A stretch of 64,000 bases of DNA from Candidatus Paracaedibacteraceae bacterium (GCA_030694965.1 JAUYTZ010000025.1:62001-126000), one strand, 5' to 3'; counted from the first letter of the stretch, positions 7,199 through 16,875 are shown. The notes: generated by a model from the letters alone, not told the origin. Numbers and translations: made by a program.

Positions 7199-9565
7199 AT
7201 GAGAAGCTGTATCATGTCAAAAATTAAGATGAAAAGGTCAATACAAACACTTTTCTTGCTTTCTTCCGTATTTAGTGCCGGGTTCATATCAACGCAAACT
7301 TATGCTGAAGAAGCTGCTATGCCTACAGATGTTTCAGCGCCCGCAATTGTTGACGATGCAACAAGCGTACCTGTGGTGGATGCCCCGCCGTTTACAATCC
7401 CTTCGTCGGATGATTCAACAATCGTAGCAAACGAAGCAGACTCAACAGCACCTTCCATAAAATATAAAAGCCCTGTTCCATTTCTGGAAGAATTACCTAA
7501 CAATCCCTACTTTAGCTGGATGACAACCGAAGAAAAAAAGCTACTTACAGAAAAAGCATCTGTTATTGTTTCGTGGCTTAAGCAAATAAGAACAGAATAC
7601 AAAGTTAAAGAATTTTTAAAAACATTGCCTGAAAATGATTCATTTAAACAGCTTACACAAAAGGATAAAGACGGCTTTAATGAGTGCATGAATGGAATGT
7701 GCAAAGGAGTCTATACACAACTTTCAAGTTTTAGGCCCACTATTAGAAAAATTGGAAATGGAAAAGAAGAGCTTAATCTAACAACACAGCAAAAAATTGA
7801 CGGCATACGTGCATGGATTGAATCACGAAAGGCAACAGGAAAATTACAAGAATATATCAATGAAGAACTGATTAATAACAAAAGCGGATTATTGAACGAC
7901 ATTGTAGATGCAGATAAAAATGGCATAAAAGCCTGCTTAAAAAGCAAATCATGTAAAGGGATCTACAAACCATTAGCATCATCCATTCCAGACCATAGCA
8001 TACCTGGCCGTGCCGACTTATCTCCAGAAGAAAAGCTAACAAATCTGAAAGATTTTATTCAAAAACGTATTGAGTACGCTAGCCATATTAATGAATTAAA
8101 ACAATATATCGAAAACCTACCAGGAAGCCCTGAATTTAGCGAACTATCTGAGCAAGATCAAAAAGGCTTTAATGATTGTATGAAAAGTAAACCAATGTGC
8201 AGTGCGCCCTACGACGTTCTTTACAGTTTGAAGCCAACCCCCTATGCAGCTTCTGGTCAGAAAGAAATTGCACCAACAGAACGACTTGAAAAAATGAAAT
8301 TGTGGGTTGAAGAACGTGTAAAATTTGCAAAAGAGCAAAAAGAACTTACTTTATATATCCGTGAATTAAGCAATGATGAAACCTTTAAAACCCTATCAGA
8401 AGCAGATAAAAATGGATTCAATGCGTGTATGACATCAATAACTACTTGCCCAGCGCCTTATGAACAACTTGCGCAATACAGGCCAGATAAAGCATTTGTT
8501 CAACCAGGACGCAGCGAATTAAGCCCCCCTGATAAAATTGCTGCTATCATTGCATGGATTGAAAAGCAAGCGCGTGTTGAGGCAGATAATGAGGAACTTA
8601 ACCAATATATTAAAAATTTACCTCAAAATCAATCATACGTAGCACTTGCAGACTCAGACAAAACGCGTTTGAATAATTGTATCGTAAATAACCCTGCGGG
8701 TAATTCTCCGCAATGCAAAGCACGCGGCCTTCTTCCATTTGCGGTAAAAGGCGCTGGCGAACGAAGTCCTTCTGAAAAACTAAAAGGAATTAGCACATGG
8801 GTGGAAGCGCACGCAACGATTAAAACACTCGTTGATTTCATAGAAATACTACCAAATACAGAAGGTTTTAAAAAATTAAATTTAGCAAACCAAAAAATGC
8901 TGATTGATTACTTAAAAGGACTACCATCTGCAGTTCCAGAGAATGCAAGAGAATTAGAAGCCTATCACCCTGAAGAAGTAGGCATGACGTCTGACGAAAA
9001 AATTGTAGGTATCAAAAAATGGATCACTGATAAGAATACAGCAGCTGCTGCAGCCAATAAGACCACAAGCCAGGCAGCAGCACCAGCGAAGGTAACGACA
9101 GCTAATAAGGTAGCAGCTAATAAGGTAGCAGCACCAGCTAAGGTAGCAGCACCGGCTAAGGTAGCAGCACCGGCTAAGGTAGCAGCACCAGCGAAGGCAG
9201 CAGCACCAGCGAAGGCAGCAGCACCAGCGAAGGCAGCAGCACCAGCTAAGCCAATACCAGCTAAGGTAACAACAGCTAATAAGGTAGCAGCACCGGCTAA
9301 GGTAGCAGTACAACAACCTAAGACAGCGCCAGCTAATAAGGTAGGAGCGCCAGCTAAAACGACGCCGGCAAGCATTCAAAAGGCAAGCATTCAAAAGGCA
9401 AGCATGCAACAATCAACTGGAGCAAACTTAACGGCACAACAGGCAACTGCTCAACAGCCAACTGCAGCTGCACAGTCGACTGCGGCTACACAACAAGGTG
9501 GTTTTGACATTATGGGAAGAATCATTACAGCCGTAGAACAACAAGCTCAAGCTAAGCTAAGTTAA
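7199..9565 (+). CDS. Exported six-repeat protein with cysteine pairs and an Ala-Pro-Lys tail
   Basis: 788 residues. The signal peptide ends near YAEEA (about residue 37). A partial unit (residues 95-135) precedes six divergent repeats of 70-83 residues at about 136-214, 216-298, 300-382, 383-465, 468-542 and 544-612. The consensus is L-x-x-Y-I-x-x-L-P, then F-x-x-L, D-K-x-G-F-N-x-C-M, a second Cys about 5-8 residues on, PY-x-x-L-x-x-x-P, E-L-S-P-x-E-K, and I-x-x-W-I-E. The first four full repeats keep the Cys pair, the fifth is altered and the sixth has lost it, so intrachain disulfides in the periplasm or outside are plausible. Residues 626-720 are an AAPAKV-type low-complexity stretch; the last 20 are amphipathic. 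No known family recognised. Starts at 7199 or 7214. Confidence 0.75.
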   Translation: MRSCIMSKIKMKRSIQTLFLLSSVFSAGFISTQTYAEEAAMPTDVSAPAIVDDATSVPVVDAPPFTIPSSDDSTIVANEADSTAPSIKYKSPVPFLEELPNNPYFSWMTTEEKKLLTEKASVIVSWLKQIRTEYKVKEFLKTLPENDSFKQLTQKDKDGFNECMNGMCKGVYTQLSSFRPTIRKIGNGKEELNLTTQQKIDGIRAWIESRKATGKLQEYINEELINNKSGLLNDIVDADKNGIKACLKSKSCKGIYKPLASSIPDHSIPGRADLSPEEKLTNLKDFIQKRIEYASHINELKQYIENLPGSPEFSELSEQDQKGFNDCMKSKPMCSAPYDVLYSLKPTPYAASGQKEIAPTERLEKMKLWVEERVKFAKEQKELTLYIRELSNDETFKTLSEADKNGFNACMTSITTCPAPYEQLAQYRPDKAFVQPGRSELSPPDKIAAIIAWIEKQARVEADNEELNQYIKNLPQNQSYVALADSDKTRLNNCIVNNPAGNSPQCKARGLLPFAVKGAGERSPSEKLKGISTWVEAHATIKTLVDFIEILPNTEGFKKLNLANQKMLIDYLKGLPSAVPENARELEAYHPEEVGMTSDEKIVGIKKWITDKNTAAAAANKTTSQAAAPAKVTTANKVAANKVAAPAKVAAPAKVAAPAKVAAPAKAAAPAKAAAPAKAAAPAKPIPAKVTTANKVAAPAKVAVQQPKTAPANKVGAPAKTTPASIQKASIQKASMQQSTGANLTAQQATAQQPTAAAQSTAATQQGGFDIMGRIITAVEQQAQAKLS
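9119..9256 (+). repeat. 18-bp tandem repeat encoding (V/A)AAPAK units
   Basis: In the tail of the repeat protein, an 18-bp unit of the form GTAGCAGCACCGGCTAAG is repeated about seven times with third-base changes, giving the six-residue unit (V/A)AAPAK. Such arrays change copy number by slippage in 18-bp steps without shifting frame. Confidence 0.8.
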
Positions 9566-9596
9566 AACAATTAATTCGGCGATACCTTAATCATCT

Positions 9597-9626
9597 AAAG
9601 CGCAGTCAAGCTAGGCTGCGCTTTTT
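9597..9626 (+). terminator. Intrinsic terminator
   Basis: A 9-bp perfect stem (AAAGCGCAG / CTGCGCTTT) with a 10-base loop, followed by Ts, 32 bases after the stop of the repeat protein. Confidence 0.85.
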
Positions 9627-9793
9627 CATTAACTAAGCTGCATTTTTATTAAAATTGGCAGTGCGTCCATCACCAACCAAAATGTTCATTTTTATTTTTG
9701 ATTAAAATACATAAATAAATTAAGATTCATTATATTATAAAATTTTTATTATGTTTAATTTATAAATGAATGGCTATAGCATATTCTTTAATA

Positions 9794-10771
9794 CTATACT
9801 CCTTGAATCGCCCCATACACCTTAAGCGCCAATCCATCAATAAACAGCGGGTGGCACGCCAAGCTTGGCACACGCCCGTAATAAGGTGCGCCATGTTCAC
9901 GCGCTAAATCATGGTAATCTTGATCTAATTCAACTAATGTTTCTGAATGATCCGATACAAAAGCAATCGGCACAACCACAAGCGGACGCTTTTCTGCAGC
10001 CATTTTTTCGATTACATGATCTGTTGCAGGATCAATCCATTTTTTAGGGCCAACACGGCTTTGATAACATACAATGCTATCGAATACATCGCCAAACTGC
10101 GTCTTTAATTCAGTAGCAAAAGCTTCGGCTGTTTGTTCAACCTGCACTTGATATGGATCGCCTGCATCAATAATAGACTGGGGCAAACCATGGGCTGACA
10201 ATAATAGCATTGGGCGTCCATAACCCAACGCTTTGCGTACAAGCGGTATGGCCAAATCAACAAAAGACGCAATCATAGATCGATCTGTTTGGTATGAATT
10301 AATCATATGCGTTGTCGTAACTGGGTAATTAGCACCCGCCCACGTTTTATGCCAATCACGAAACGATGACTGTGTCGTTGTCGTTGAATATTGCGGATAA
10401 AGCGGCAGCAGTACAATACGATCAGGCGCAAACGCATTAACTTCTGCGCTTACTTCCGCAGACATAGGGTGCCAATAGCGCATGCAAACAAATACTTTTG
10501 CATCCATGCCTGATTCTTTAAGTACCGCCTCAAGCGCTGCTGCTTGGGTCTTTGTGTTCTGTAATAACGGCGATCCACCGCCCATGCGTGCGTAAATACC
10601 TTTTGCCTTTTTATTACGCAAAGTGGATATCAGTTTGGCCAAGATATAACGTGGCACTTTTGGCATACGTAAAATAGCCCAATCACTAAACATATTGAAT
10701 AAAAATGGTTTAACAGCCGTTAGCGTATCAGGTCCACCCAAATTTAATAAAACAACAGCAATACGGGGCAT
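9794..10771 (-). CDS. hemH: HemH, ferrochelatase
   Basis: Inserts Fe2+ into protoporphyrin IX, the last step of heme synthesis, at the inner face of the membrane. The 325 residues carry the family signatures in order: VLLNLGGPD near the N-terminus, YARMGGGSPLL, LPLYPQYSTTT, the metal-binding His in LLSAHGLPQS, and the Glu-containing FVSDHSETLVELDQDY. Length is normal. It is monocistronic, upstream of der on the same strand. Its presence fits a bacterium that makes its own heme. Confidence 0.95.
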   Translation of the reverse strand: MPRIAVVLLNLGGPDTLTAVKPFLFNMFSDWAILRMPKVPRYILAKLISTLRNKKAKGIYARMGGGSPLLQNTKTQAAALEAVLKESGMDAKVFVCMRYWHPMSAEVSAEVNAFAPDRIVLLPLYPQYSTTTTQSSFRDWHKTWAGANYPVTTTHMINSYQTDRSMIASFVDLAIPLVRKALGYGRPMLLLSAHGLPQSIIDAGDPYQVQVEQTAEAFATELKTQFGDVFDSIVCYQSRVGPKKWIDPATDHVIEKMAAEKRPLVVVPIAFVSDHSETLVELDQDYHDLAREHGAPYYGRVPSLACHPLFIDGLALKVYGAIQGV

Positions 10772-10844
10772 TTTTTAATCCTTAAAGAGCCTTTGTAAAA
10801 AAGTATAGCCTTCTAAGCGATTTATGCAAATGAGAATCTGACGT

Positions 10845-10870
10845 AAAAAAACCTTTGTCATAAACAAAGG
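10845..10870 (-). terminator. Intrinsic terminator downstream of der
   Basis: Read on the minus strand: CCTTTGT, 5-base loop, ACAAAGG, then seven Ts. It lies about 36 bases after the der stop. Confidence 0.8.
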
Positions 10871-10906
10871 CCTTATAAACTGCAAAATCTGAACCTGTAA
10901 AAAAAT

Positions 10907-12379
10907 TTATTTCTTTTTCCTTAAAAGCTCATATGGATTTTTTTGTGTCTTAAATTGAAAACGAATTGGAACGGCTGGCATTTTAAAGTCACGACGCAGT
11001 GAATTCGTTAAGTAACGCACATAAGAATCAGGCAAATCAGATGCTTTTGTACAGAAAACTTTAAACGTCGGCGGGCGCGATTTAATCTGTGTCATGTATT
11101 TCAAACGAATACGATGTCCAGCAACAATCGGTGTCGGGTGCGCCTCTACGGTAAATTGCAACCAACGATTGAGTGTTGCTGTTGGAATGCGGCGGTTCCA
11201 CATTTTTTCCATAACAAGCACTTCATCCATCAAGGTTGTCAGATGCTGCCCTTTTAAAGCTGATAATGTAACGCACCGAATACCACGCGCTTGCGTTAAG
11301 TGTACTTCTAACTGTTCTTGCACATGCTTATAGGTTGCTTCAGGATTTTTAACTTGATCCCACTTATTAAGCGCAATAATTAAACCACGGCCTTCCTCAA
11401 TTACATAAGATGCTAACATTAAATCTTGTTTTTCGATTAATTCTTGCGTTGGAATTGACGCATCAATAACCAGAACCACAATTTCAGCAAACCGCATGGT
11501 GCGTTCCGCATCATACACAGCTAACTTTTCAACGACACCGTCTACTTTACTTTTTCGGCGAATACCCGCTGTGTCAACTAATTCAATCGCACGATCTTTG
11601 TAGGTCCATTGAAACGCAATCGAATCACGCGTTACGCCTGGATAATCGGCTGTTAACTGGGCTTCTTCTTCAAGCAGTGCATTTACAAGTGTTGATTTAC
11701 CAACGTTTGGTCTGCCCAAAATTGCAATTTTCAACGAATGCTTGGGTATGAATTCAACTTCTTCTTCATTATCATCATCTTCGTCGCATTTATCAGATGG
11801 GTACTCATAAGCGTCTTCGTCATCGCCATAATCAACGGTGATGTGCTGTGAAAGAAACTCTTCCAACTCGCTCATGCCCATGCCGTGTTCAGCAGAAATC
11901 GCAGCAACTTCACCAAGTCCCAAGCAATGCGCGTCTGTAACACCTGCCTCACTACCACGACCTTCGGCTTTATTAACAAGCACAATCACAGGCGCCTTTT
12001 GTTTTCGTAGCATATTCGCTAAGTCTTGGTCATAGGGCGTGCAGCCAAGGCGCCCATCAATCACAAACAAAATAACAGATGCTTCCGAAAGTGCTTTTAA
12101 AGCTTGCTTTCGCATGCCTTCAGTCACCACGGCAGGTTGATCGCCCTCCCCCGGATCAAACAAACCTGGTGTATCCATCAACGTGAATGTCATGCCAGCA
12201 AAGTTTGCTTTTGCGATTTTACGGTCACGGGTTACCCCTGGTTGATCGTACACAAGCGCCATGCGCCTTCCAACCAAACGGTTAAAAAGCGTGGATTTAC
12301 CGACATTTGGTCGTCCTACAATGGCAACAACTGGTAAGTTATTAAGTGCAGCTTTATCTGTATCGTTATTTATAGGCAT
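10907..12379 (-). CDS. der: Der (EngA), double GTPase for 50S ribosome assembly
   Basis: 490 residues with two G domains in tandem. G1 motifs are GRPNVGKSTLFNRL near residue 22 and GRPNVGKSTLVNAL near 223; DTPG and DTAG switch II and two N-K-x-D-like elements (LVNKAEG, ALNKWD) follow. A KH-like C-terminal domain ends in Lys-rich sequence. An acidic linker (DDEDAYEYPSDKCDEDDDNEEE) joins the G domains and is long and very acidic. The start lies inside the end of bamB (14-bp overlap), so the two are an operon, an order common in alphaproteobacteria. Confidence 0.96.
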   Translation of the reverse strand: MPINNDTDKAALNNLPVVAIVGRPNVGKSTLFNRLVGRRMALVYDQPGVTRDRKIAKANFAGMTFTLMDTPGLFDPGEGDQPAVVTEGMRKQALKALSEASVILFVIDGRLGCTPYDQDLANMLRKQKAPVIVLVNKAEGRGSEAGVTDAHCLGLGEVAAISAEHGMGMSELEEFLSQHITVDYGDDEDAYEYPSDKCDEDDDNEEEVEFIPKHSLKIAILGRPNVGKSTLVNALLEEEAQLTADYPGVTRDSIAFQWTYKDRAIELVDTAGIRRKSKVDGVVEKLAVYDAERTMRFAEIVVLVIDASIPTQELIEKQDLMLASYVIEEGRGLIIALNKWDQVKNPEATYKHVQEQLEVHLTQARGIRCVTLSALKGQHLTTLMDEVLVMEKMWNRRIPTATLNRWLQFTVEAHPTPIVAGHRIRLKYMTQIKSRPPTFKVFCTKASDLPDSYVRYLTNSLRRDFKMPAVPIRFQFKTQKNPYELLRKKK

Positions 12380-13703
12380 GAATGGTTGCGTTATCCGTTA
12401 GAATGAAAAGAGTTTTTTGCGCGACAATCGGCGCCAATAAAATTGAATGATCATCGACTTTTATTGTATTTGTTATTTCGCCATCTTTAGGGTTTATGCG
12501 TATAATTTCGCCTTTGCTTGACGTTACAATTAACGTGTCCCCCGCCATGATCGGCCCTGCAAGATAGACAGCACCTTCATCTTTATCAACACGCGGCAAT
12601 CCAGCAACCCAACAAATTGCCCCAGATTTGCGATCCATGCACACAAGTTCGTTCATGCCTGTAAGAACATACACGAATCCACCGGCAACAACTGGTGTTC
12701 GAATACCGCCAATTTCTTTTTGCCACTGACGTGTTCCTGTTTTAAAATCAATCGCTGTCATGCGGCCACCATGACTAATAACAAACACTTGGTTATCGTC
12801 AATAACAGGGCGTGCACGAATATGTGGAATACTTGTAACGGTATCAATACGCGCAACAGGTGTAATCGTATCTGACCACAAAGGTTGACCATTCACTTGG
12901 CTTAATGCATGCACTTCACCAGATGTATAAGCAGCAATTACCGTATCACCCGAACAAGCAGGCTTTCCGCCGCCAAGCAACAATGCTGATTCTGGGATCC
13001 CCGAATGTGTCCATATAACATCGCCCTTAGCGGCAGACAATGCAATCAATTCATTATTAAGTGACTGACAATACACATGGTTATTTTTTACAGAAGGTGA
13101 TGATCTAAACGGTGCATATCCTGTTTTACGCCAAATTTCTTCGCCGGTATCAGCTTTCATAGCAACAATTTCACCAAAAGATGTCGTCGCGTAAACGACA
13201 CCATGATCAACAGCTATACCGCCGCCAAGGGTGTCATGCGATTTGCCGTCAGGTGATGTTTCTTTTTGCCATACGATCGCACCTGTTTTAATGGATAATG
13301 CAGAAACAAGACCAGATGCGTCCATCGCATAGACATGATTTTCATCCGTAACTGGGCTTGCGATCAAACGCTGATCATCGCTGGACCCGGTACCGATGTC
13401 TGTTTTCCATAAAGGCGCAATTTTTTCAGCTAACGACACATTTAATAAAGCATGATCAACGCGCCCACCCATTTGCGGCCAAGACATGTTTTCAACAGCA
13501 GTCGGCACAGTAACAAACATCCCTGATGCCGAAGAATCAGCCTTAACACTACCAGCGTAATTTAGGAAAGACACACGTTCACCAGGCAGCGGGGTTGTAT
13601 CTTTTGAATCGCAGCCACCCAGTATAAAAGTCGCCGCGCCAAGGGCAACACATGAAATAAGGGCATTGTAATTTGATAGAAATAGCTTCTTAAATTGCGT
13701 CAT
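12366..13703 (-). CDS. bamB: BamB, outer-membrane assembly lipoprotein
   Basis: A PQQ-like eight-bladed beta-propeller lipoprotein of the BAM complex that inserts outer-membrane proteins. The signal peptide ends in a lipobox (ILGGC, Cys near residue 30). Propeller repeats are marked by A-x-x-x-x-G-x-x-x-W units, such as VSALSIKTGAIVWQKE, IVAMKADTGEEIWRKT, LIALSAAKGDVIWTHS, HALSQVNGQPLWSDT and TAIDFKTGTRQWQKE. 445 residues is slightly long for BamB. It overlaps der downstream; tRNA-Arg lies just upstream. The autotransporter at 28702-32058 is a plausible BAM client. Confidence 0.93.
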   Translation of the reverse strand: MTQFKKLFLSNYNALISCVALGAATFILGGCDSKDTTPLPGERVSFLNYAGSVKADSSASGMFVTVPTAVENMSWPQMGGRVDHALLNVSLAEKIAPLWKTDIGTGSSDDQRLIASPVTDENHVYAMDASGLVSALSIKTGAIVWQKETSPDGKSHDTLGGGIAVDHGVVYATTSFGEIVAMKADTGEEIWRKTGYAPFRSSPSVKNNHVYCQSLNNELIALSAAKGDVIWTHSGIPESALLLGGGKPACSGDTVIAAYTSGEVHALSQVNGQPLWSDTITPVARIDTVTSIPHIRARPVIDDNQVFVISHGGRMTAIDFKTGTRQWQKEIGGIRTPVVAGGFVYVLTGMNELVCMDRKSGAICWVAGLPRVDKDEGAVYLAGPIMAGDTLIVTSSKGEIIRINPKDGEITNTIKVDDHSILLAPIVAQKTLFILTDNATIHAYK

Positions 13704-13727
13704 GTAAAGTTTAACACCTCGTTAAAA

Positions 13728-13804
13728 TGGCGTCCCCGGCGGGATTCGAACCCACGGCCTCAGGATTAGGAATCCTGCGCTCTATCCGGCTGAGCTACGG
13801 GAAC
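13728..13804 (-). tRNA. tRNA-Arg (CCT anticodon)
   Basis: 77 nt on the minus strand with an encoded CCA end. The acceptor GTTCCCG pairs with CGGGGAC. The anticodon stem CAGGA/TCCTG encloses the loop TTCCTAA with anticodon CCT. The T-arm has GTTCGAATC. Confidence 0.96.
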
Positions 13805-13942
13805 ACAAAAATATACCAATATAGTATAAATTAAAAGTATGCGTTTTTCACCATTTTGTCTAGTTTTAATTGTTTTAAGTATGCCTAGCGTTCATTAATA
13901 TATTGACTTCAAATTTGGATACTTTATTAAAAATAACAAATT

Positions 13943-14935
13943 TTAAATTTGGAAATGCTCACCAGTTACAGCATCAAAAACAATATTTTTTATTGGTGCA
14001 TTCAATTTTACCAGAGGATTTATATACACGCAAATAGGCCGCGTCCAATCCAGTGTAAAGCTATCTTTTTGCAAATGATCTTGACTTGGAGCAGCTACCG
14101 TACGAATTATAAAATTTTTAGGAACATATCCTTTTGTGGAGGCTGTATTAAAATCTATAAAAACGCGCGAACCTTTCATGTAACCCATTTCATCTATCAT
14201 ATCGTATAAGCTCTTCATTCCTGTGCTAAGGTATGAACTTATAAGGGTTATTTGAAGTGAATTATTATCACTTCCTTTACCTTTAACCTCCTCTAAACTC
14301 CGTTTCAAAGTGGACTGAAATGCTGCAAAATCTCGAGCATAAAAATCAGCGAATAATGAATAGTTTGTATGCGTATTAAAAGATGCTTTTGTAGCTATAT
14401 TAAAAACGGTTAAAAATAAACAATCCTGGATTCCATAGGCAACAAAATAACGAAATTTCTTTTCGGATTTTAGACTTAAACGAAACTTACCAAGTCCGCC
14501 GCACCGATCAAATGGGTTATTTTTTCCATCCACTGCATCAACATAATACGTGTTTTTCAGCGCAATCTCTTCTGGTACAGTGTTTAAATAAACCACTTTT
14601 GGCATATTAGCTAATGGCACAAATTCACTCAGTTTTTCTTCAAAAGAATTAATCCCATAGATTTCCGTTAATGACTGATGTTTTTCATGATTCCTCAGCC
14701 TAACAATAAGCGTTTTTTCCCTTGTTAACTCTTTGCGAAACTCTTCAATAGCATGTCTTTTTGCTAGATCGCTATATGGCACCTCAGGGATTCTAGTTAC
14801 AATGTCACCAGTCCTATGCTCGACTACGATTGTTTTTACATTTCCACAGCTGCCTTCCTCATCAACAGAGGTTGCAATTACAGGGCAAATTGATTGAATG
14901 CATAATAACGCTAAAATTAAAATTGTATTTTTCAT
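13943..14935 (-). CDS. Exported protein with CheD/NTAN1-like Cys-His arrangement (possible deamidase)
   Basis: 330 residues with a clear signal peptide (MKNTILILALLCIQSICPVIA). The region FRYFVAYGIQDCLFLTVFNI, followed by ATKASFNTHTN, places C172 and H189 exactly 17 residues apart within a beta-strand, loop, strand pattern. That is the same Cys-to-His spacing as in CheD (C27/H44 in Thermotoga) and in N-terminal Asn amidohydrolase NTAN1. A long helix follows (ADFYARDFAAFQSTLKRSLEEV), then LQITLISSYLSTGMKSLYDMI and a strand-rich C-terminus, also as in those folds. Function is inferred only: an exported glutamine/asparagine deamidase would fit an effector. No flanking chemotaxis genes. Confidence 0.4.
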   Translation of the reverse strand: MKNTILILALLCIQSICPVIATSVDEEGSCGNVKTIVVEHRTGDIVTRIPEVPYSDLAKRHAIEEFRKELTREKTLIVRLRNHEKHQSLTEIYGINSFEEKLSEFVPLANMPKVVYLNTVPEEIALKNTYYVDAVDGKNNPFDRCGGLGKFRLSLKSEKKFRYFVAYGIQDCLFLTVFNIATKASFNTHTNYSLFADFYARDFAAFQSTLKRSLEEVKGKGSDNNSLQITLISSYLSTGMKSLYDMIDEMGYMKGSRVFIDFNTASTKGYVPKNFIIRTVAAPSQDHLQKDSFTLDWTRPICVYINPLVKLNAPIKNIVFDAVTGEHFQI

Positions 14936-15058
14936 CTTTATATAAAATTAAATAATCTATTTATACAACATAAAAAATATTTATTCATTTTTCAACTTTT
15001 AATTGTTTTTTATTACAAAAAACAACACCTGGGTTCCAACCTTTGGGAGAGTCACCTA

Positions 15059-16015
15059 TTACTTTGATATTTTTTTCATTGAATCGAACAGATACAAAAC
15101 CAGCCCCGGCAGCACTGACACTAACGATACCAGACCATAGGCAATCGACAAAGACAACGCTTGCTCTGATGAAAGATCGAATAGTTTAAAAAGGGTAATA
15201 AAGGCAGCCTCACGAATACCCCAACCAGCAAAAGAAATAGGCAAAAAGGATATTAAAAACACAGACGGCAGCACAAACAAAACGGCAGCCAAAGACAAAG
15301 AATGCTCTAAATCCATAGCAAGTAAATAGACGGGAAGGGACAAAAAGAAGGTCGCGGTGCACCCGCTTAAAAGAAACCAACCATTTTTCAAACTATTCTT
15401 TTTCAAACGAATCAATGTGTGACACACCCGCGCGATATTTTGTAATGGATTTATGAAGCGTTGAATTTTATAAGGCATTTTAATGCGGTTAATTTGACAA
15501 AAAACACCAAACCCAACACAAATTCCAATGAGCACGAGATATAAGGGGATCAAGGCCTCTTGTTTTAAAAAACGCAAATCCAAAAAGAACAACGCGCATA
15601 TACCCACAATTCCCATGGAAAATAAGCCAAATATGCGGTCAATAACTAAGCTTTGGATGCTCCAACTTTTGGAAAAACCAAATTGTTTTAAGGCAATGCC
15701 ACGGTAAACATCACCGCCCAAAGAACCAGGCAACCCTTGATTAAAAAAGTTTCCAACACTTACAATAAATAGACTGTTTTTAAAGGTGAAGGGCAGGGGC
15801 TCTTGCGTGCATAAGATATATTTCCAACGCCATGCGCCCATACTGTAACAACACCAAAGCGATATAAATGACAACGCAATAGCGTGCCACGAAAACATAG
15901 TAAGCGTTTTTAAGATGGCAAATGTATCGACCTTATGAACAAGCCAATAAACAATTCCACATGTAATGCTAATTTTAATAAGAAGGTATAGATACGGTTT
16001 ATATTTTTCAAACAT
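15059..16015 (-). CDS. LPG-synthase TM-domain family protein (UPF0104)
   Basis: 318 residues, eight or so membrane segments. Signatures of the lysylphosphatidylglycerol-synthase transmembrane / YbhN-like family are SVGNFFNQGLPGSLGGDVYRG and the late segment FLPISFAGWGIREAAFITLF. Members are membrane flippases or uncharacterised lipid-associated proteins; this one lacks the soluble aminoacyl-transferase domain, so lysinylation is unlikely. It ends a two-gene unit: uppP lies 20 bases upstream on the same strand, which hints at a role with polyprenyl or phospholipid carriers. Confidence 0.8.
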   Translation of the reverse strand: MFEKYKPYLYLLIKISITCGIVYWLVHKVDTFAILKTLTMFSWHAIALSFISLWCCYSMGAWRWKYILCTQEPLPFTFKNSLFIVSVGNFFNQGLPGSLGGDVYRGIALKQFGFSKSWSIQSLVIDRIFGLFSMGIVGICALFFLDLRFLKQEALIPLYLVLIGICVGFGVFCQINRIKMPYKIQRFINPLQNIARVCHTLIRLKKNSLKNGWFLLSGCTATFFLSLPVYLLAMDLEHSLSLAAVLFVLPSVFLISFLPISFAGWGIREAAFITLFKLFDLSSEQALSLSIAYGLVSLVSVLPGLVLYLFDSMKKISK

Positions 16016-16035
16016 GACGAAAAAAACATTTCATA

Positions 16036-16827
16036 TTAAAACATGCGATACGCAAACCCAATTAAGCCAAACCCAAGAAGAATACGGTAAATAGCGAAAG
16101 GCATATATGAATAACGTGCGACGTACCATTTTAGGCCATAAAGCACAACCAAGCTAATTACAACCGTCATCAGAATAGCCGGCACAAAAGGAAGAAGTGT
16201 CATTAAATTTCCAGCTTGTTGGACATCCCAAACACTTAAAACAACAGCGCCAAGAATGGTTGGGATTGCAAGCATAAATGAAAACTGAGTCGCGGGCCAG
16301 CGCTGAATATCTAAAAATCGTGCCATTGTAAGGCAAACGCCAAAACGACTTGCCCCAGGAATAAAGGCTAAGATTTGCGCAAAACCAATGCACATAGCAC
16401 TGGATAAATTAACTTTCCCTTCTGCTTTTCTACCCGTTAAATCTGCAAGCAATAAAAGCACGCCAAAAACGACACTTGCAATGCCAATGCTTAAAATTGT
16501 GTGCGGCATGTGCACATAGCGTTTTACAATAAATCCAAAAAAAATAGCGGGGAGGGTTGCAAAAACAATAATCAATGACATTGCAAAACCATCTGTCATA
16601 CGAAATGTAACAAGTGTTTTAAGGGTGCCTTTAATCATGCACCACAAAGGCTTTGCTAAAAATGCACATAAAGCTACTAAGCTGCCAAGATGTAAAATTG
16701 CTTCGATTTCATGTGATGTTGGTGGGTATCCGCCAAAAAAAGACAGAAGATAAAGATGAGCACTTGAACTTATGGGTAAACACTCGCCAATGCCCTGCAC
16801 AAGACACAGAAAAAGAATATAAACCAT
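16036..16827 (-). CDS. uppP: UppP (BacA), undecaprenyl-diphosphatase
   Basis: Recycles undecaprenyl diphosphate to the monophosphate carrier for peptidoglycan and LPS. 263 residues, polytopic, with both family motifs: QGIGECLPISSSAHLYLL near residue 10 (family form EGLTEFLPISSTGHL) and PGASRFGVCLTMARFL near 157 (family form PGxSRSG). The FG of the second motif replaces the usual SG. Likely cotranscribed with the LPG-synthase-like gene 20 bases downstream. Gives bacitracin tolerance in other bacteria. Confidence 0.93.
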   Translation of the reverse strand: MVYILFLCLVQGIGECLPISSSAHLYLLSFFGGYPPTSHEIEAILHLGSLVALCAFLAKPLWCMIKGTLKTLVTFRMTDGFAMSLIIVFATLPAIFFGFIVKRYVHMPHTILSIGIASVVFGVLLLLADLTGRKAEGKVNLSSAMCIGFAQILAFIPGASRFGVCLTMARFLDIQRWPATQFSFMLAIPTILGAVVLSVWDVQQAGNLMTLLPFVPAILMTVVISLVVLYGLKWYVARYSYMPFAIYRILLGFGLIGFAYRMF

Positions 16828-16875
16828 AAGGCCCCAATAAATAAAAATTAAAACACATTTTATCCTAACAACAAG

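Noticed and set aside
8954..9412. Two long antisense frames opposite the AAPAK tail
   Set aside because: They are by-products of the Ala/Pro/Lys-rich repeat; their products (CCYLSWCC-type or AGAAAFAGAA-type runs) are repeat translations without start signals.
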